In this document: positions 1 to 9,018 of the stretch, piece after piece | Layout: every line of letters starts with the position of its first letter | Position numbering within the stretch: position 1 is the first letter of the stretch | Source: an uncultured Eubacterium sp. | GTDB lineage: Bacteria; Bacillota; Clostridia; Lachnospirales; Lachnospiraceae | Assembly (NCBI GenBank): GCA_947089855.1 | Contig: CAMUML010000019.1 | Span: 1 to 64,000 of the forward strand | Length of the DNA: 64,000 bases | Direction: 5' to 3' | Notes under the pieces: model-generated | The model's input: only the letters and a program-made list of their open reading frames with translations | The model's database searches: none | Told to the model about the DNA's origin: nothing | Translations under genes and position numbers: made by a program

Positions 1-2
1 TC

Positions 3-206
3 ATGAATAAGGGTACAGTAAAATGGTTTAACAATCAGAAAGGTTACGGTTTCATCACAGACGAGGAAGGCAAAGATGTATTTGTACATTTTTCCGGGCT
101 GAATATGGAAGGCTTTAAGTCCTTGGAAGAAGGCGCTGCTGTGGAATTTGAAGTAACCGAAGGTGCCAAAGGGCCACAGGCAACGAATGTAACTGTAATC
201 AAATAG
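3..206 (+). CDS. csp: Cold-shock protein, CspA family
   Basis: This 67-residue protein is a single cold-shock domain, a five-stranded OB fold that binds single-stranded RNA and DNA and melts RNA secondary structure in the cytoplasm. RNP1 is visible as KGYGFIT (residues 13-19) and RNP2 as VFVHFSG (26-32). The length is the family norm. Only two bases precede the ATG, so the ribosome site and any cold-regulated leader lie outside the window. A bidirectional terminator follows about 120 bp downstream. The family is certain; whether it is cold-induced cannot be told from the sequence. Confidence 0.95.
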   Translation: MNKGTVKWFNNQKGYGFITDEEGKDVFVHFSGLNMEGFKSLEEGAAVEFEVTEGAKGPQATNVTVIK

Positions 207-328
207 TTAAACGTGGATGTGCATTAATCAATTGAGGGTTTCCAATGTACATTTATGATATATAGAGTTTATTTATATTTATAGATTATATTCGTGATTG
301 ACGAACAGCATCTTGATTATTACACAGC

Positions 329-356
329 AAAAAATCTGCCGTAAGGCAGATTTTTT
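329..356. terminator. Bidirectional Rho-independent terminator
   Basis: A 12-bp perfect stem (AAAAAATCTGCC, loop GTAA, GGCAGATTTTTT) has an A tract on one side and a T tract on the other, so it can stop transcription from csp (+) and from the lipoprotein gene (-) that ends at 373. Confidence 0.85.
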
Positions 357-372
357 GTTTTCTTTTGTTTGG

Positions 373-1755
373 CTATTTTACTACATGCAGGTATCCATCG
401 CCGCCCATTTCATACATACCCGTATCTGCCAGCCCCTGCAGGTCCTTTTTCACAACCATCCTTGGTTCCGACAAGACTGCCGGGCACCCCTTTCCTTGCG
501 GATCCTTATAACTATCCGCATCCCAGGTACATGACGTTTGGAAAGAATCTATGAGGGAACTGTTTAACTTGCTGCCGTTTAAAATGGCCTTTGCCAGTTC
601 TACCGTTACCATAGGCTCGCTGCTGGTATCGATGTCCATCGCCTGTACGCCATCTGCGGTATTTTTTAAATTCGCTTCCCCGCCGCCTATGCCAGCTAGC
701 AGCACCTGATTGCCGCCTTTATAATCTGATGCAAGCGCCTGTGCCACACCAAGTGCAGAGGGGCCATTGGCGCAAAGCCACGCATCCAATTGCGTGCCAT
801 CTGCATAGTAAGCACCCAATAGGTTCTTTGCCCGCTGCGATGCCGCATCTACCTCCTGGCTGTCTGACGCTGCGGATGCAAAATCCGACTGCCCTGACAG
901 GATATTCAGTGCCCCGGTGTCCAGATATGGCTGTAATACATCCATCAGGCCCTGATAAAACGAAACCGCAGTTTCCTCCCCGTGGCTGCCTGCTGTCAAT
1001 TCTATCTGATACGCTTCCCCGCCTGCCTGCTCCAAAGCAAGCTGGCTAGCCAAAAATTCCCCCTGCAGCTTTCCTGCTTTCCCATAGTCCAAAGATACAT
1101 AGCAGGCTACCGCACTGCTTTTGATAAAACGGTCATACGCAATGACTGGAATATTTGCTTTCGCAGCCTGCTCCATAACCGTTTGCAAGCCATCGCCAGC
1201 TTTTGGCATAACGATCAACAGCTCTGCCCCATCCGCGATCATTTTTTGAATAGCGGACTGCTGTGTTGCTTCGCCCGAATATGCCAGGCCAGCCTCAAAC
1301 CCTGCTGCGTTTAACTGCTTTTGCATATAGGCACCGTCACGTTCCCACCGTTCATCCGATTCTGACGGCATAGAAATTCCGATTTTTCTAGTTCCACCTG
1401 CCGGATCTTTTTGGCTGCCGGCCGCTTCTCCGCCTTGCCCGCTTCCGCTGCCTGTCCCTTTGTCCTGCCCTGCCCCGCTTTCTACTTCCCCATTTTGCCT
1501 TTCTCCGCCATTTTCTTCGTTATTTTTTTCTTCTCCTTGCCCTTCCCCTGGTTTGGCTGGGCCATCTTCTTTGCTGCCTGTCTCTTTTCCCTGCCCTCCT
1601 TTGCCGCCTGTCCCCCTGTTTTGCCCTTCTACGCCGGCCTGCCCTGTGCCGTCTTCCACGGCTCCTGGCTGGCCTTTGGAACCATTGCCGCAGCCTGCCA
1701 GTATACATGATGCAGCCATAAGGCTGCATAAAATACCTGCTACTTTCCTTTTCAT
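373..1755 (-). CDS. Sugar-binding lipoprotein (periplasmic-binding-protein family, XylF/ChvE-like), orphan
   Basis: This 460-residue protein has a lipoprotein signal peptide with lipobox LAGC (lipidated Cys22). A linker of about 100 residues made almost only of G, E, Q, K, N and S follows, and then a type I periplasmic-binding domain from about residue 122 (TRKIGISMPSE). The motif IPVIAYDR is typical of xylose/multiple-sugar receptors. A clear ribosome site (GGAAGG) precedes the ATG. No ABC ATPase or permease lies beside it; the neighbours are rsmF and csp. It may therefore be a receptor for a sensor or for a transporter encoded elsewhere. The ligand is unknown. The linker probably spans the thick cell wall so that the domain is displayed further out. 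Confidence 0.8.
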   Translation of the reverse strand: MKRKVAGILCSLMAASCILAGCGNGSKGQPGAVEDGTGQAGVEGQNRGTGGKGGQGKETGSKEDGPAKPGEGQGEEKNNEENGGERQNGEVESGAGQDKGTGSGSGQGGEAAGSQKDPAGGTRKIGISMPSESDERWERDGAYMQKQLNAAGFEAGLAYSGEATQQSAIQKMIADGAELLIVMPKAGDGLQTVMEQAAKANIPVIAYDRFIKSSAVACYVSLDYGKAGKLQGEFLASQLALEQAGGEAYQIELTAGSHGEETAVSFYQGLMDVLQPYLDTGALNILSGQSDFASAASDSQEVDAASQRAKNLLGAYYADGTQLDAWLCANGPSALGVAQALASDYKGGNQVLLAGIGGGEANLKNTADGVQAMDIDTSSEPMVTVELAKAILNGSKLNSSLIDSFQTSCTWDADSYKDPQGKGCPAVLSEPRMVVKKDLQGLADTGMYEMGGDGYLHVVK

Positions 1756-1780
1756 ATGTATTTCCTTCCTTATTATATGG

Positions 1781-3154
1781 CTAATAATTCCCCTGCCTGC
1801 GGATCCCCTTCGGATAATGGTTTTTCAAAACCCCCCGTGATGCTTTCCCCCAGCCAATGGAGCAACCGTCCACAGCCGCCAGCGTCCACCCTGTTTGTGT
1901 GCCGCAATTTACAGTTTCCCCACGCAAATACTGCAAACATGCAGATCTATCCAGCGCCAGTGCCTGCTTTACATCCTGCGGATGCAGCGCCATTGCCAAT
2001 GCATGGGACGGCTCAAAACGGTTCTTTTTAAAACAGCCTAGCTGCAGTCCGGCACGCTCTATTTTTAATCCGTCCAAGCAGCCTATCCCTGGCGGCATAA
2101 GGTAAACCCGGCCTCCGAAAAGTGCCAGGGCCCCCATTTGTATCTCCCCGCCAACCCATGCAGCCATCTCTTCTGATAATATATCCTTGCAAAAATCAGA
2201 CAACAGCTGCATAGCTGCACAGCAGGAGTTATGGGAAACTTCCCCTCCGCCCGCCAGGGCATAAGGCGCCCGCACCTTGCTGTGGCCTATTGCCTGCGGC
2301 CCCCAAACCCCTTTACTCAAAAACCGGGCTGCATAATGGCCTTCCCCCCGCTGCAGGTGCGGCCAGATTTGCATCGTTTTCTCCAACGAAAACTGTGGAA
2401 ACTTTTTTACAAACCACGCAGCCATCTCTTCATTCTCCTGCGGCGCAAACGTACAGGTTGAATATACCAATACACCTCCCGGCTTTAACATCCCGGCTGC
2501 CTGTTCCAAAATGCTACGCTGCCTGTCTGCACAAGCTTCTACCTGTGCCATACTCCATTCCTTGCGGGCATTTTCGTCCTTTCGGAACATACCTTCTCCC
2601 GAACAAGGCGCATCCACCAAAATGCGGTCAAAAAATACTGGAAACCGCTGTGCCAGCCGTTCTGGCGTTTCATTGCATACAACCGCATTGCGTACACCCA
2701 TACGTTCGATATTGCGGGATAATATTTTCACCCTTGCCGTCACTGTCTCATTGGAAACCAATAGCCCGCTGCCATGCATCCGCCCAGCAATTTGCGTGCT
2801 CTTCCCGCCCGGTGCCGCACAAAGGTCCAGCACCTTTTCCCCAGGCTGCGGATCCAGCAGCCCTACCGCCGACATAGCGCTCGGCTCCTGGATATAATAA
2901 GCACCGGCTTCATGCAAAGGCAGTTTTCCTGGCTGCGTATCCGCCGGATAATAAAACCCCTCCTGTGCCCAGCCTACTGCCTCCAGTGGGATGCCTTGTT
3001 TTTGCAGCAGAGCCAAAAGACGGCCTTTTTCTATTTTCAGCGGGTTCCAGCGCAGGCCAAACACCCGCCCTTTTTCAAAACAGGACAAAAACGCTGCATA
3101 TGACTCCCCAAGCTGGCGCTCCATACGCATTTTAAAATCGATTGGCAATTCCAT
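1781..3154 (-). CDS. rsmF: 16S rRNA (cytosine-5) methyltransferase, RsmF/RsmB family
   Basis: This 457-residue protein belongs to the NOL1/NOP2/Sun family of SAM-dependent rRNA m5C methyltransferases. The SAM-binding segment VLDLCAAPGGKSTQ is followed by the motif with the first catalytic cysteine, DAPCSGEGMFRKDE, and by the second, YSTCTFAPQENE. The RKDE(N) form after SGEGMF, and a C-terminal RsmF-type domain of about 150 residues, favour RsmF over RsmB. It begins three bases after the stop of the HD-domain gene, so the two are probably cotranslated. The lipoprotein gene follows 25 bp downstream. Family is certain; the exact modified cytosine is not. Confidence 0.9.
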   Translation of the reverse strand: MELPIDFKMRMERQLGESYAAFLSCFEKGRVFGLRWNPLKIEKGRLLALLQKQGIPLEAVGWAQEGFYYPADTQPGKLPLHEAGAYYIQEPSAMSAVGLLDPQPGEKVLDLCAAPGGKSTQIAGRMHGSGLLVSNETVTARVKILSRNIERMGVRNAVVCNETPERLAQRFPVFFDRILVDAPCSGEGMFRKDENARKEWSMAQVEACADRQRSILEQAAGMLKPGGVLVYSTCTFAPQENEEMAAWFVKKFPQFSLEKTMQIWPHLQRGEGHYAARFLSKGVWGPQAIGHSKVRAPYALAGGGEVSHNSCCAAMQLLSDFCKDILSEEMAAWVGGEIQMGALALFGGRVYLMPPGIGCLDGLKIERAGLQLGCFKKNRFEPSHALAMALHPQDVKQALALDRSACLQYLRGETVNCGTQTGWTLAAVDGCSIGWGKASRGVLKNHYPKGIRRQGNY

Positions 3155-3156
3155 GT

Positions 3157-4116
3157 CTATTGTTCAAACACCTCCCGTATCAAGCGGTCCAACTCCTGCC
3201 ACGCATCCGTATCTGCAAATTCCTTCAACTTGTCCGCAACCGTCCGGTAATACCAATGATGCATCTCTTTCCGCTTTTCATTAAAACGCTGCCAGAACTC
3301 GTCCCCATGCTTACGGCTGCCCTGGCGCGTGGCACGCATATTGGACAGTTTGTCTGCGAGCGCTATAATTTTTTCATCCTTTGCTTTGCGGTCCAGGCTG
3401 TCAATAAATTCCTGTTTGCGGATTTTCCATGTTTTTGCAGCATCCTGCCCTTTGCGCTTATTTTCGCTCTCTAGCTGCACCAGATGTGCAATACGGCTGC
3501 CAAATGCATCTTCAATTTCTTTTGCGCTATAAGGCGTATCTTCTATAATATCATGGAACAGGGCTGCTATCATAATATCCTGGTCCCTGGTCAATGTCAT
3601 TGCAATCAGCGAAGTTTCAATCGGATGGACGATATAGGGTATGGAGGAACCTTTGCGCACCTGGCCTTTATGTGCCATCATAGCAAATTCCAGCGCACGT
3701 TCAAAATTATCCCTGCGTTCTTGCTTAGATCCATTTTCCTCAAAATCCCCCTCCTGCTGGCTGCCCATATCTGCAGGCTGCCTTTCCGCCAGTTCACATG
3801 CCTGTTCCAACACCTGCCCTGCATCGTCCTTTAAAAGCACATAAGGGACATGTTCCAGCACATTGGAAAAAAAGGCTCCTTCCGGCTGTTCCAGCAGCAT
3901 CTGCAGCATCTCCTGGTCAGTAATAACCAATACGTCTACGAGGGAAATTGAGTCTCCGTAATGCCCTTTGCCAGCTTCCGCTTCCTTTACAAAAACACCC
4001 GGAAAAAATATCAAATTGACATTCCCGCGCTCCTTTGCCCGGATGCATAGCCCGCGGATAATCTGCGACGAATAATCAACATACGCACTGCTCATTAAAA
4101 CTCCTATTGTAACCAT
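3157..4116 (-). CDS. HD-domain (p)ppGpp-hydrolase-like protein with an N-terminal PBP/LacI-like segment
   Basis: This 319-residue protein has two parts. Residues about 130-310 form an HD phosphohydrolase of the SpoT/RelA-hydrolase type: HPIETSLI, then ALFHDIIEDT (the HD pair), then LADKLSNMRA, matching the Mn-dependent ppGpp 3'-pyrophosphohydrolase core. No synthetase, TGS or ACT domain follows, so it resembles a small alarmone hydrolase. Residues 1 to about 110 (TIGVLMSSAYVDYSSQIIRG, then NLIFFPGVF and VDVLVITD) look like the first half of a LacI-type periplasmic-binding fold. That form is found as a sensory part of some Lachnospiraceae signalling proteins. The ATG follows GGAGGAGG. Substrate is inferred only; other nucleotides are possible. 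Confidence 0.75.
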   Translation of the reverse strand: MVTIGVLMSSAYVDYSSQIIRGLCIRAKERGNVNLIFFPGVFVKEAEAGKGHYGDSISLVDVLVITDQEMLQMLLEQPEGAFFSNVLEHVPYVLLKDDAGQVLEQACELAERQPADMGSQQEGDFEENGSKQERRDNFERALEFAMMAHKGQVRKGSSIPYIVHPIETSLIAMTLTRDQDIMIAALFHDIIEDTPYSAKEIEDAFGSRIAHLVQLESENKRKGQDAAKTWKIRKQEFIDSLDRKAKDEKIIALADKLSNMRATRQGSRKHGDEFWQRFNEKRKEMHHWYYRTVADKLKEFADTDAWQELDRLIREVFEQ

Positions 4117-4200
4117 CCTATCCTCCTCCTATATGCAAAAACAAAATACCGGCCAAACCAGAAAGAAAGCTGCCGCAAAAGACTTTGCAACAGCCCCTGT

Positions 4201-5100
4201 TTACTCCTCCTGCGCCTGTGCAAACAGCTCCATAACGCGGTTCATCACAGCCCCCTCTGCCGGCGCATCCTCCAGGCTTTCCCAAGTACCGTCGTCTTTG
4301 GCCACATCCAGCAAAAACTGTTTCCCTTCCGGATCTGTCCCTTTTTCAATCATATAATAAGCGATACGCCCAGTCTGTGGGTTCCAGACAATATAAACCT
4401 CCCGGCAGTTTGTCTTATACAAAAACTCCGAAGGCGTTGCAATCTGCATCATATTCAAATCTTCCCTTACATTCAGCTCCATAATATCAAAGCTGTCCTT
4501 TGTATAAGTAAAAATCTTTGCCTGCCCTGCCTGTTCAAACGGAATCTTGTAAAGCCTGCACAGTTCCTCTTCCGTCAGGCTGTTGATAAAATCCATCTTT
4601 TCTTCATACAGCTTTTTGGGAATCAGGTGAAACTCTACATTATGCCTCATCACCATACGGAAATCGTCCGTTTTAACCGTATAAGCTTTCGGCGGATGCT
4701 CCTTTAAATGCGTATCCACTTTCCGTGCCAATTCCAGCATCTGCGTCTTAAGCATCAGGCTGTCCGTATACGGGTTTAGCGCGATACCCTGCACAAGCGT
4801 TGGATTGTCCAGCAGCATGGACGCGCACTGCTTGTACTGCATTTTTAACATCCCCTGGTATTTTTCATCTTTCGGAAATTTTTTGATCGACGTAAATACC
4901 GGCATATACATATCGCCTGCCTGGTTTTTCACAACATATGGCTGAAACCCGCCTTTTTTTGCCATTGCCGGCACAAACAGCCTAGCATCTTTCAACGCAA
5001 AAACCAGCCGCAGCAGATGATCCTTATCCTGGTTTTCAATATAACCCTGCATCGCCGCTTCCAGCCCTTTATTATCAATATCCGTCATTTTTACACTCAT
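4201..5100 (-). CDS. SseB-family protein
   Basis: This protein of about 299 residues carries an N-terminal SseB domain. It begins with an acidic/hydrophobic helix, then FVPAMAKKGGFQPYVV and DMYMPVFTSIKKFP, with LVQGIALNPYTD. A C-terminal extension of about 150 residues ends in an acidic helix. SseB proteins are small cytoplasmic proteins of unclear biochemical role, first linked to serine sensitivity and often found near secretion genes. I place the start at 5100, because GGAG lies six bases upstream; an ATG at 5112 is in frame with a poorer ribosome site. It heads the minus-strand run SseB, HD, rsmF, lipoprotein. The family is clear; no specific function can be given. Confidence 0.75.
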   Translation of the reverse strand: MSVKMTDIDNKGLEAAMQGYIENQDKDHLLRLVFALKDARLFVPAMAKKGGFQPYVVKNQAGDMYMPVFTSIKKFPKDEKYQGMLKMQYKQCASMLLDNPTLVQGIALNPYTDSLMLKTQMLELARKVDTHLKEHPPKAYTVKTDDFRMVMRHNVEFHLIPKKLYEEKMDFINSLTEEELCRLYKIPFEQAGQAKIFTYTKDSFDIMELNVREDLNMMQIATPSEFLYKTNCREVYIVWNPQTGRIAYYMIEKGTDPEGKQFLLDVAKDDGTWESLEDAPAEGAVMNRVMELFAQAQEE

Positions 5101-5140
5101 TGCCTGCTCCATTTTCTAAAAAACATCTTAATCATTTCCT

Positions 5141-5168
5141 ACAGCCAGACAAGTCGGCTGGCTACTGT
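5141..5168. other. Small inverted repeat in the SseB leader
   Basis: ACAGCCAG and CTGGCTACTGT form an imperfect hairpin with a nine-base loop in the 5' leader of the SseB gene. There is no U tract, so it is not a terminator; it may be a leader stem or an operator. Confidence 0.35.
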
Positions 5169-5233
5169 ACAATCTTATTTTATCGTATTCCAAACGGTTT
5201 TTCCAGTTATTTTTCCTAAAAATAATCCAGATA

Positions 5234-5261
5234 TTGTCTTTTTCAAAAAAAGAGTTATAAT
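5234..5261 (+). promoter_or_regulatory. Sigma-A-type promoter for the flavin reductase gene
   Basis: TTGTCT (5234-5239) and TATAAT (5256-5261) are separated by 16 bp. The predicted transcript has a leader of about 160 nt before the ATG at 5426. No second promoter candidate stands out. Confidence 0.55.
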
Positions 5262-5425
5262 AGGCTAGGAAATGTTTTGTAAATATAAAACCATTGCTGT
5301 ACTTAGTAGTGTACTGCCACGTTAAAATCTGGCTCGGCAATGCTGGAAATACATCACTTCACCATGTAGAAAAAAGCGGTGCGGCAGCTACGCAGCATTG
5401 GAAATCTAGTGAAGGGAGCAATCAT

Positions 5426-5932
5426 ATGCATACATTTCAACCTTATCCAGTCGATCTAATTGAATTTAACCCATTTACAAAAATAGGTAAAGAATGGATG
5501 CTTATTACGGCAAAATACAACGACAAAGTAAATGCCATGACCGCCAGCTGGGGCGGGATCGGCGTATTATGGGGCAAAAATACTGCTTTTATCTTTGTAA
5601 GGGACAGCCGCTATACGAAAGAACTGATCGACCAAAGCGATACTTTTTCCCTTACCTTCTTTGAACCAAACCATAAATCAGCCCTGAAATACTTTGGCAT
5701 CGTTTCCGGAAGGAAAGAAGACAAATTTAAAGTATCCAAGATGAATGTAAACTATTATGAAGATATTCCATTTATTGATGAAGGGAATTTTGTGATCTGC
5801 TGCAAAAAGTTGTCAGCAACGCCAATATTGCCAGAACAGTTTATTGACCCTGAAATTGAAACAGAATGGTATAAAGATGGCGACCTGCATACGATGTATG
5901 TTGGAGAAATCTTACAGATACTGGCGCGGTAA
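5426..5932 (+). CDS. Flavin reductase-like (FMN-binding split-barrel) protein
   Basis: This 168-residue protein belongs to the flavin reductase / FMN-binding split-barrel family. The N-terminal segment with LITAKYNDKVNAMTASWGGIGVLWGK contains the family's NAMT(A/I)SW signature, and RYTKELIDQSDTFSLTFF matches the second conserved stretch. The open frame continues upstream, but the ATG at 5426 has the only good ribosome site (GAAGGGAG, 7 bp). Members bind FMN and either reduce free flavin or act as stand-alone redox flavoproteins; the substrate is not determined here. It is a single-gene unit ending in a strong shared terminator. Confidence 0.85.
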   Translation: MHTFQPYPVDLIEFNPFTKIGKEWMLITAKYNDKVNAMTASWGGIGVLWGKNTAFIFVRDSRYTKELIDQSDTFSLTFFEPNHKSALKYFGIVSGRKEDKFKVSKMNVNYYEDIPFIDEGNFVICCKKLSATPILPEQFIDPEIETEWYKDGDLHTMYVGEILQILAR

Positions 5933-5953
5933 ATGGCCTTCGGGGCTTTCTGC

Positions 5954-5984
5954 AAAAGGCAGCCTGAACACTAGGCTGCCTTTT
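5954..5984. terminator. Bidirectional terminator between the flavin reductase gene and purB
   Basis: AAAAGGCAGCC and GGCTGCCTTTT form an 11-bp perfect stem with a nine-base loop, with A/T runs on both sides. The genes on either side converge on it. Confidence 0.85.
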
Positions 5985-5990
5985 GTCTTG

Positions 5991-7451
5991 CTACACTTGA
6001 ATCTCTGCTTTCATGCCAAGCACTTCCCGGTTGGCGTCCAAAACCGGCTGTACGGTTTCTTTCAAAAACTTCTCCACCTGGAGCGGTGCCCGCCCTACAT
6101 ACCTGGCTGGATCCATCTGTTCCTTTAATTCTTCCAGGGTCAAATGGAAAGCAGGATCTGCCGCGATCAACTCCAGCAGGTTGTTTTCCAGGCCATGTTT
6201 TTTTACATTTTCGCCTGCCTGCATCGAAAGCTGGCGGATGCGTTCGTGCAGTTCCTGGCGGCTGCCGCCTTTTTTGACTGCATCCATCATAATATTTTCC
6301 GTTGCCATAAACGGCAGCTCCGCCATCAGATGGCGTGTAATTACCTTATCATATACGACCAGCCCATCTACTACATTTAGGCACAGGTCCAGAATGCCGT
6401 CCACCGCCAAAAATCCTTCCGGTATCGAAAGCCGCTTATTTGCAGAATCGTCCAAGGTGCGTTCAAACCACTGTACCGCAGATGTTATAGCCGGGTTTAA
6501 TACATCGACCATAACATAACGGGACAGGGAGGCAATGCGTTCGCAGCGCATCGGGTTCCTTTTATACGCCATAGCCGATGAACCGATCTGGTTCTTTTCA
6601 AACGGTTCTTCAATTTCTTTTAAATGCTGTAGCAGGCGTATATCGTTGGACATTTTATGGGCGCTTGCCGCAATGCCTGCCAGGACATTGGCTACCCGCA
6701 TATCCACTTTGCGGGAATAGGTCTGGCCGGATACCGGATAGCAGTCGGCAAACCCCATTTTTTCTGCAATCATCGGGTCTATTTTGTCGATTTTTTCCTG
6801 GTCGCCCTGGAACAGCTCCTGAAAACTTGCCTGTGTCCCGGTGGTCCCTTTAGAGCCAAGCAGCTTCATTGTATGAATGACATAATCTATATCTTCCAAG
6901 TCCAGCAGAAACTCCTGCAGCCACAAGGAAGCGCGTTTGCCTACTGTGGTAGGCTGTGCCGGCTGGAAATGTGTAAATGCGAGTGTCGGCAGGTTTTTGT
7001 ACGTATCCGCAAATTTGGACAGCTCATAAACCACGTTCACTAATTTTACACGCACCAGCTTTAATGCTTCTGTCATAAGGATAATATCGGTATTATCGCC
7101 TACATAGCAAGAAGTCGCCCCAAGGTGGATAATCCCAGCTGCTTTTGGGCACTGCAGGCCATAGGCATATACATGGCTCATTACGTCGTGGCGCACTTCC
7201 TTTTCCCGCCGGATGGCGTCTTCATAATTAATGTCCTGTGCATGTGCCTGCAACTCTTCTATCATTTCCTGTGTAATGACCGGTTCCCCATTTTCCCCAG
7301 TTAACCCTAATTCCATCTCTGTCTGCGCCAATGCGATCCAAAGCTGCCTCCAGGTACGGAATTTTTTGTCCTGCGAAAAAATATACTGCATCTGCCTGCT
7401 GGCATACCGTTCGGATAACGGGCTGCTGTATCTGTCTGTGCCTGCTGCCAT
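5991..7451 (-). CDS. purB: Adenylosuccinate lyase
   Basis: This 486-residue enzyme of the aspartase/fumarase superfamily splits SAICAR to AICAR and fumarate, and adenylosuccinate to AMP and fumarate. The superfamily signature is seen as GSSAMAYKRNP (GSSxMxxKxNP), the catalytic-histidine regions as GATSCYVGDNTD and TLAFTHFQPAQPTTVGKR, and the whole length is that of the human-like long subfamily. The ribosome site GGAAGGAG precedes the ATG. It is the last gene of the purC-purF-purB operon, 60 bp after purF, and ends at the shared terminator. Confidence 0.95.
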   Translation of the reverse strand: MAAGTDRYSSPLSERYASRQMQYIFSQDKKFRTWRQLWIALAQTEMELGLTGENGEPVITQEMIEELQAHAQDINYEDAIRREKEVRHDVMSHVYAYGLQCPKAAGIIHLGATSCYVGDNTDIILMTEALKLVRVKLVNVVYELSKFADTYKNLPTLAFTHFQPAQPTTVGKRASLWLQEFLLDLEDIDYVIHTMKLLGSKGTTGTQASFQELFQGDQEKIDKIDPMIAEKMGFADCYPVSGQTYSRKVDMRVANVLAGIAASAHKMSNDIRLLQHLKEIEEPFEKNQIGSSAMAYKRNPMRCERIASLSRYVMVDVLNPAITSAVQWFERTLDDSANKRLSIPEGFLAVDGILDLCLNVVDGLVVYDKVITRHLMAELPFMATENIMMDAVKKGGSRQELHERIRQLSMQAGENVKKHGLENNLLELIAADPAFHLTLEELKEQMDPARYVGRAPLQVEKFLKETVQPVLDANREVLGMKAEIQV

Positions 7452-7511
7452 AGCTGAACTCCTTCCTTACTTCCATATTTGATGCATCTTGCTGCCGCCT
7501 GCGGCCCAAGG

Positions 7512-8993
7512 TTATCCTTCCCGGTCAAAATAATCGCCGCGGATGTCCTCTTCCGGCGGTTCCAGCGGATATTTGCCGGTAAAGCAGCCTTTACATATAG
7601 AAAGCCCGTCCACCATCTCTTCGAGGCGTTCCGCTTTTAAATAGCCAAGGCTGTCGGCACCTAAAATATCCCGTATTTCCTCCAGGCTGTTGTTATAGGC
7701 GATCAGCTGCTCCCGCTCCGGAATATCCGTGCCAAAATAGCATGGCCACAAAAACGGCGGCGAACTGATCCTTACATGCACCTGGGCAGCGCCTGCTTTT
7801 TTTAACATAGATACGATCTTGCCGGATGTCGTGCCACGTACAATGGAGTCGTCAATCATTATGATCCGCTTGCCGCTTACTGCCTCTTTTATGACATTCA
7901 GCTTTACACGCACACCGTCCGCACGGTAAGACTGTTTCGGTTTTATAAAGGTACGGCCGACATAGCTGTTTTTCATAAATGCGATCCCATATGGAATGCC
8001 AGATTCCATCGAATAGCCAAGGGCAGCCGCATTCCCGGATTCCGGTACGCCTACGACCAGATCGGCTTCCACTGGGGAATCCTGCGCCAAAAACCGCCCG
8101 GCGTTAATCCTGGAATTGTAAACGCTCACCCCGTCAAAATGGCTGTCTGGCCTTGCAAAATAAATATATTCAAACACACACCTGGCTTCTTTTTCTTTTG
8201 GCGGGCAAAGCGTGGTATCCGACCGCAGCCCGTTTTCCGGCGAAATGGTTACAATCTCCCCTGGACGCACATCGCGGACATATTCCGCACCAAGCGTCTC
8301 CAAAGCACATGTTTCCGATGCCAGGATATATACATGCCCCCGCTTGCCGATACAAAGCGGCTTAAACCCAAACGGATCCCTGGCGCCGATTAACTTACGC
8401 GGGCTCATAACTACCAGGGAATAAGCGCCCTTGATTTTTTTGACCGCACGCAGGACGGCTTCTTCCACCGTCTTGGAACGCAGCCGTTCCCGTGCGACAT
8501 GGTAGGCAATTACTTCTGAGTCAATTGTAGTTTGAAAGATCGCCCCCGTATATTCCAGTTCCCGCCGCAGCTCCGCGGCATTGATCAGGTTTCCATTGTG
8601 TGCAAGCGCGAGCGTTCCTTTTACATAGTTTAGCACTAAAGGCTGTGCATTTTCCCTGGACGATGCGCCCGCTGTCGAATAACGGACATGCCCAATGCCA
8701 ATGTCGCCCTCCAGACGGCCCAATACCTCCGGGTTAAAGACCTCATTGACCAGGCCCATATCCTTATAGGAAACAACTTTCCCTTTTGGCCCATCCGTCT
8801 TGCTGACCGCAATGCCGCAGCTTTCCTGCCCCCTGTGCTGAAGTGCAAACAGCCCATAATAAATATCGGATGCGACATTATGCCCTTCCAGGTCATAGGC
8901 GCCTATTACTCCACATGCTTCGTCCATTTTATCCCCATTATCCTTTGGTTCGTCCATGATGAACGGGTTTTGTGCGGTTCCCTTCCTGTCCAT
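7512..8993 (-). CDS. purF: Amidophosphoribosyltransferase (PurF)
   Basis: PurF makes 5-phosphoribosylamine from PRPP and glutamine, the first step of purine synthesis. This 493-residue protein has an N-terminal class II glutaminase whose catalytic cysteine is in DEACGVIG (Cys27), so a 26-residue propeptide must be removed. The C-terminal phosphoribosyltransferase has the PRPP loop IIMIDDSIVRGTTSGK. Cysteines at CVFEYIYF, PCYFGTD and SICKGCFTGKY match the four ligands of the structural 4Fe-4S cluster of the Bacillus-type enzyme. The start at 8993 follows AGGGAG; later ATGs at codons 13 and 23 would give shorter propeptides. It lies 25 bp after purC. Confidence 0.95.
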   Translation of the reverse strand: MDRKGTAQNPFIMDEPKDNGDKMDEACGVIGAYDLEGHNVASDIYYGLFALQHRGQESCGIAVSKTDGPKGKVVSYKDMGLVNEVFNPEVLGRLEGDIGIGHVRYSTAGASSRENAQPLVLNYVKGTLALAHNGNLINAAELRRELEYTGAIFQTTIDSEVIAYHVARERLRSKTVEEAVLRAVKKIKGAYSLVVMSPRKLIGARDPFGFKPLCIGKRGHVYILASETCALETLGAEYVRDVRPGEIVTISPENGLRSDTTLCPPKEKEARCVFEYIYFARPDSHFDGVSVYNSRINAGRFLAQDSPVEADLVVGVPESGNAAALGYSMESGIPYGIAFMKNSYVGRTFIKPKQSYRADGVRVKLNVIKEAVSGKRIIMIDDSIVRGTTSGKIVSMLKKAGAAQVHVRISSPPFLWPCYFGTDIPEREQLIAYNNSLEEIRDILGADSLGYLKAERLEEMVDGLSICKGCFTGKYPLEPPEEDIRGDYFDREG

Positions 8994-9018
8994 ATAAAAA
9001 TCTCCCTGTGGGTTTTGT

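Noticed and set aside
1411..1840. Long open frames opposite the lipoprotein gene
   Set aside because: They are antisense shadows of the low-complexity linker (Gly/Glu codons read as Pro/Ser/Phe) and have no ribosome sites.
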